Source: an uncultured Victivallales bacterium (GTDB lineage: Bacteria; Verrucomicrobiota; Lentisphaeria; Victivallales; UBA1829). From it: a stretch of 64,000 nucleotides of DNA. Where the stretch lies: positions 20,842-84,841 of the forward strand of contig CALXRI010000005.1 of assembly GCA_944390795.1 (NCBI GenBank). Direction: 5' to 3'. Under the pieces are notes generated by a model that saw only the letters and a program-made list of their open reading frames with translations, made no database searches and was not told where the DNA came from. Positions 60,854 through 64,000 of the stretch are shown piece by piece (within the stretch, counting starts at the first letter, position 1; every line of letters starts with the position of its first letter). A program made the position numbers and the translations under genes.

Positions 60854-62782
60854 ATGTTTGCCGTAACAATTCTGTCATTCCTGTTTTTTACAGGGCTGGT
60901 CGCCGTCATCACCTGGTTCATGACCCGGAAGAACAAGCTGGACAACAACGATGGATTTTTCCTCGCGGGACGCTCGCTGACCTTTCCCTTCATCGCCGGC
61001 TCGCTGCTTCTGACCAACCTTTCGACGGAACAGATGGTCGGACTGAACGGCGACGCTTTCACTGACGGACTCTGCGTCATGGCATGGGAGGTAGTCGCCG
61101 TCATTGCGCTGGTGCTGATGGCGCTCTTTTTTCTGCCGAAATTCCTCCGCGCGGGAATCACAACCGTTCCCGAATATCTGGAACAGCGGTTCGACCGCCA
61201 GACGGAACTGATCTGCAACATTATTTTTCTCGCCGCCTACGCGATCATTCTCCTTCCGATCATTCTGTACACCGGGGCGCGCGGGATGCTGGACGTGCTC
61301 AATCTTCAGAAACTGCTCGGATTCTCCTCCGACATTCAGGCTCTCTGGTGCGTTGTGATCCTGGTGGCCCTCATCGGCTCCGTATATGCGATCTGGGGCG
61401 GCCTGAGTTCCTGCGCCGTCTCCGACACGCTGAACGGAATCGGGCTTCTGACCGGCGGTTTCCTCATCACTTACTTTGCCATTTACGCTCTTGGAGGAAC
61501 TCCTGACGCGGCAGGAAACATAACGGAAGGATCCGGCAGCTTCGCAAATGGACTTTCCATTTTTCTCAAGGAGGCCGGCGAGGCGGGACGCCTGAACAGC
61601 ATCGGATCAAATGACGCAAAAGCTCCCTTCTTCTCGCTCTTCACGGGCATCCTGTTCATCAACGTGTTCTACTGGTGCACAAACCAGCAGATCATCCAGC
61701 GCACCTTCGGGGCGAAATCGCTCGGAGAAGGTCAGAAGGGCGTTCTGCTGACCGGCGTGCTCAAGCTGATCGGCCCTCTTTATCTCGTGCTGCCGGGGAT
61801 CATCGCGGCAGTCATGCTGACCAAGGGATTCCACCTCGGGAACATCAACGCGGACGGCACGATCGCCTCCGACAAGGCATACGGTTCGCTTGTGAGCTTC
61901 GTACTTCCCAACTGGCTGACCGGCTTTTTCGCCGCCGCGCTTCTCGGCGCAATTCTCTCAAGCTTCAATTCGGCTCTGAACAGCACATGCACGCTTTTCA
62001 GTCTCGGCATCTACAAGCGCCTGGTCAATCCGGACGCGCCGGACAAGCGGGTCGTGGCGATGGGCCGTTATTTCGGCGTCGTAATTACAGTCGTTTCCGT
62101 GATTGTCGCACCGCTGCTCGCCAGCACAGGCGGCATTTTCGGCTATCTTCAGAAAATGAATGCGATCTACTTCATTCCGATTCTGGCGGTGGTTCTGGTC
62201 GGCATGGCTTCGAAATGGGTGCCGTCCGTCGCGGCGAAAGCCGCGCTGATAGTCGGGATTCTCCTGATTGCCATGGGATATTTCATTCCGCCGTTCAACG
62301 GAATCCTCAATTACATGAACGAGTATCATTTCGTGGCAATCGTCTTTCTCATCATCATCGCCATGATGCTGATTATCGGAAAATTCCGCCCGCGGAAAAC
62401 CGCATACATTCCGATTGACGCGAAAGCAACGGACATGACTCCATGGAAATATGCGAAACACGCGGGTGTCGCACTGCTTCTGATCGTTTTTGCCATTTAC
62501 GCATGCTTTGCCGACTTCTCCCACATCAGAAACAAGATCGTTGAAATCCCGCGCGCGCCGGGATACACGGTTTCACCGGAAGCCGCCGCGGTTGAAGCCG
62601 CTGCGAAAAAGGCGAAAGAGGCCGCTGCGGAAGCGACCCGCGCCGCGAAGAAATCCCGGGAAGCGGCAGCGGAATTCGAGCGTCTCAAGAAAGAGTTTGA
62701 AAAGGCTCAGCAGACCAGGACAGGCAGCGAGGAACTTCCGGCCTATCCGGCCAGCCGGATGGACACTCTGATTCCGCAATAG
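60854..62782 (+). CDS. Sodium:solute symporter (SSS family) with C-terminal coiled coil
   Basis: This 642-aa inner-membrane symporter has about fourteen hydrophobic segments. The sodium-site region LAGRSLTFPFIAGSLLLTNLSTEQMVG and the SSS signature around GAILSSFNSALNSTCTLFSLGIYKR identify the SglT-like branch, which imports sugars such as glucose, galactose or sialic acid with Na+. An unusual cytoplasmic tail (about residues 575-642) is rich in Ala, Lys and Glu and probably a coiled coil. The ribosome site GGGAGAGA is good. The nearby nucleotide-sugar operon makes a sugar substrate reasonable, though this is inferred. Confidence 0.88.
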   Translation: MFAVTILSFLFFTGLVAVITWFMTRKNKLDNNDGFFLAGRSLTFPFIAGSLLLTNLSTEQMVGLNGDAFTDGLCVMAWEVVAVIALVLMALFFLPKFLRAGITTVPEYLEQRFDRQTELICNIIFLAAYAIILLPIILYTGARGMLDVLNLQKLLGFSSDIQALWCVVILVALIGSVYAIWGGLSSCAVSDTLNGIGLLTGGFLITYFAIYALGGTPDAAGNITEGSGSFANGLSIFLKEAGEAGRLNSIGSNDAKAPFFSLFTGILFINVFYWCTNQQIIQRTFGAKSLGEGQKGVLLTGVLKLIGPLYLVLPGIIAAVMLTKGFHLGNINADGTIASDKAYGSLVSFVLPNWLTGFFAAALLGAILSSFNSALNSTCTLFSLGIYKRLVNPDAPDKRVVAMGRYFGVVITVVSVIVAPLLASTGGIFGYLQKMNAIYFIPILAVVLVGMASKWVPSVAAKAALIVGILLIAMGYFIPPFNGILNYMNEYHFVAIVFLIIIAMMLIIGKFRPRKTAYIPIDAKATDMTPWKYAKHAGVALLLIVFAIYACFADFSHIRNKIVEIPRAPGYTVSPEAAAVEAAAKKAKEAAAEATRAAKKSREAAAEFERLKKEFEKAQQTRTGSEELPAYPASRMDTLIPQ

Positions 62783-62819
62783 GACAACCTCTCGGCAGGC
62801 ACGGAGCGCGTATTCCGCT

Positions 62820-63815
62820 TCAGTACTGCATCCATTCAATGAGTTTCACATTGTTGTCGGACGCTCCTGTCACGTCAAAACGCTCATAGGAAACAGCGAG
62901 CCGGCGTGTCGGACGCTCCTGCTTTCCCTGCTGGCCGATCAGGATGGTATAGGTGCCGCTTTCACGCCAGGAAAGAGTGCCGAGAGCGGCATACAGCATC
63001 GGGTCAAGCTGATCCCGGAGCGTGGTGCGTTCCTTGAACCAAACCTCGCGTGCCGCAAGCACCTCCTCGATCTCCTCGTCCTCCAGATTGCAGTAAACCT
63101 TCAGAAGCAGAGGCGTGGCGGTGAAAAATGTCGGCGCTCCCGTCGGAGCGCGGAGCAGGCGGATAACGCTCAGGCGGCCGAAACGGTCCGGAGGGAACAG
63201 ATCAATCAGGCCGGGAATGTAGAAGAACTCCTCGCGCAGAACCTTTGTCGAGGAATTGCGCGGCAGAGGCGCCATATTTTCCGCCTCGTATTCATCGGCT
63301 TCCATGCCGTCCAGTCCGACTTCGTCATTGGTGTCATAATAATCGCTGATCTTGTCGCGGATCGAACTCAGCTGGTCGATAAACTCGGTTTCCGTGTCAA
63401 TCGGAGTCCCGAGCCGGTCGAGAGTGGATCGGAACGCGCTCCGGCCGAGATCAAGTCCGGATCGGGCATCCGTGATCGAAAAATACACTTTGGTTCCGTA
63501 ATAGTCCATTTCGTGAGTCACGCCGTCGGCCATGTAGCGGTCATGGTCGTATTCCGTATAATCGATATCGCCCAGTGCACGGTCGGGATACAGATTCTGT
63601 TCCGCGGCGAGCAGCCACTGGACGCGGTTCATCACACCTTCGTTCAGGTAGGAGGATCGCTGGAGATCAATATGAGCGGCAATATCGTAAGTGGATATCC
63701 GGGAAAGGATCAGTACGGTCGCAGTCAGCATCCCGGCGGTGAAGATCAGGCAGAGCGCGGCAATCAGGGCGGAGCCTTTTTCCTCTTTTTTTCTTCGCGG
63801 CATCATTCGTCTCAT
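62820..63815 (-). CDS. GspK-like minor pseudopilin
   Basis: This 331-aa protein resembles the type II secretion minor pseudopilin GspK. A basic leader (MRRMMPRRKKEEK) is followed by GSALIAALCLIFTAGMLTATVLIL, a prepilin-like membrane helix with the Gly before the cleavage site. A long globular domain follows, with ITDARSGLDLGRSAFRSTLDRLG like the GspK fold segment. The ATG with a GAGG ribosome site is preferred over a longer frame. It starts 8 bp after the GspJ-like partial gene. GspK with GspI/GspJ forms the tip of the pseudopilus. Confidence 0.75.
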   Translation of the reverse strand: MRRMMPRRKKEEKGSALIAALCLIFTAGMLTATVLILSRISTYDIAAHIDLQRSSYLNEGVMNRVQWLLAAEQNLYPDRALGDIDYTEYDHDRYMADGVTHEMDYYGTKVYFSITDARSGLDLGRSAFRSTLDRLGTPIDTETEFIDQLSSIRDKISDYYDTNDEVGLDGMEADEYEAENMAPLPRNSSTKVLREEFFYIPGLIDLFPPDRFGRLSVIRLLRAPTGAPTFFTATPLLLKVYCNLEDEEIEEVLAAREVWFKERTTLRDQLDPMLYAALGTLSWRESGTYTILIGQQGKQERPTRRLAVSYERFDVTGASDNNVKLIEWMQY

Positions 63816-63823
63816 GGTTCGCC

Positions 63824-64000
63824 TCACAGAAGAAGCTGGGTGTTTTTGGAGTTCCCGGCGGTCCGGCGGAGCCAGATTTCCTTTCTGCCGTCGGTCCATT
63901 CCACCGTCATCTGGACGGCGATCGGAATCAGGAACGTGCGTGTGCTGTTCGGAATCGCAGGACGGGGATTGGTCCGGGAAACGTTGAGGTTCAGATCCTC
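63824..64000 (-). CDS. C-terminal end of a GspJ-like pseudopilin (partial)
   Basis: The frame is open to the window edge and codes for 58 residues ending TVEWTDGRKEIWLRRTAGNSKNTQLLL. The V-x-x-x-x-x-E-W-T-D-G ending with a beta-strand before the stop is like the C-terminus of GspJ-type minor pseudopilins. Its position directly upstream of a GspK-like gene supports this. The start lies outside the window. Confidence 0.55.
   Translation of the reverse strand, partial: EDLNLNVSRTNPRPAIPNSTRTFLIPIAVQMTVEWTDGRKEIWLRRTAGNSKNTQLLL

Overview
The window reads as a chromosomal segment of a Gram-negative bacterium of the PVC group, most like the Lentisphaerota (Victivallis-type gut anaerobes). This is inferred from gene content and not from a marker gene. 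The evidence is a long-leader prepilin-type protein ending in the FADGH signature, several small zinc-ribbon membrane proteins, a eukaryotic-type Ser/Thr kinase paired with a two-component protein, GspJ/GspK pseudopilins and many lipoproteins. Coding density is high. Most genes carry a purine-rich ribosome binding site, and about fifteen promoters fit one pattern: TTGnnn, a spacer of almost always 17 bp, and a -10 that is usually TATATT.

Layout. 0-6 kb: an RlmI-like rRNA methyltransferase, a U32 protein, and an IclR regulator with an FAD oxidoreductase. 6.2-13.3 kb: an MBL hydrolase, a tandem hairpin repeat, a His-rich protein next to a His-rich pseudopilin, an MFS transporter, a ketopantoate-reductase family enzyme, and an unknown protein coupled to a polysaccharide deacetylase. 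13.4-17.3 kb: a complete potABCD polyamine importer. 17.5-24.4 kb: a leftward run of an L,D-transpeptidase-like protein without its catalytic Cys, accA, an N-acetylglutamate-synthase-like GNAT, a gamma-glutamylcyclotransferase/amidoligase-like fusion, murI and a sodium symporter. 24.6-41.9 kb: thioredoxin, citrate synthase, queC, a degenerate hybrid histidine kinase with a Ser/Thr kinase, rpoN, a large membrane protein, an orphan trpB, tRNA-Arg(CCU), a PLP-binding protein, a serine acetyltransferase fused to an M29 aminopeptidase, yicC and a lipoprotein.

42.1-55.7 kb is an accessory island resembling a phage tail module with no head, terminase, portal or integrase genes in view. It runs from a small tail-tube-like protein and chaperone-like protein through a tape-measure-like coiled coil and tail-tip-like proteins to a Cys-ladder beta-helix, a collagen-like fibre and a double LamG protein. 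It ends with a small cassette holding an HExxH protein, an HDxxY protein, a holin-like protein and a lipoprotein. Three opposite-strand membrane-protein genes, two of them a recent duplication, interrupt it and have their own strong promoters. Copies of a multi-hairpin repeat lie near both ends in opposite orientation, and their stems carry compensatory base changes.

55.8-60.1 kb is a leftward operon of a hexokinase-like protein, a nucleotidyltransferase, a NahK-like kinase and a WbpP/Gne-like epimerase. Together these could turn free N-acetylhexosamines into UDP-sugars. 60.4-64 kb holds a DivIC/FtsB-like protein, a sodium:solute symporter and the GspK/GspJ-like end of a type II secretion or pilus cluster that runs off the window.

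The strongest candidates for something undescribed are the head-less tail island, the modular hairpin repeat family, the gamma-glutamyl (cyclotransferase-amidoligase) cluster and the CysE-M29 fusion.
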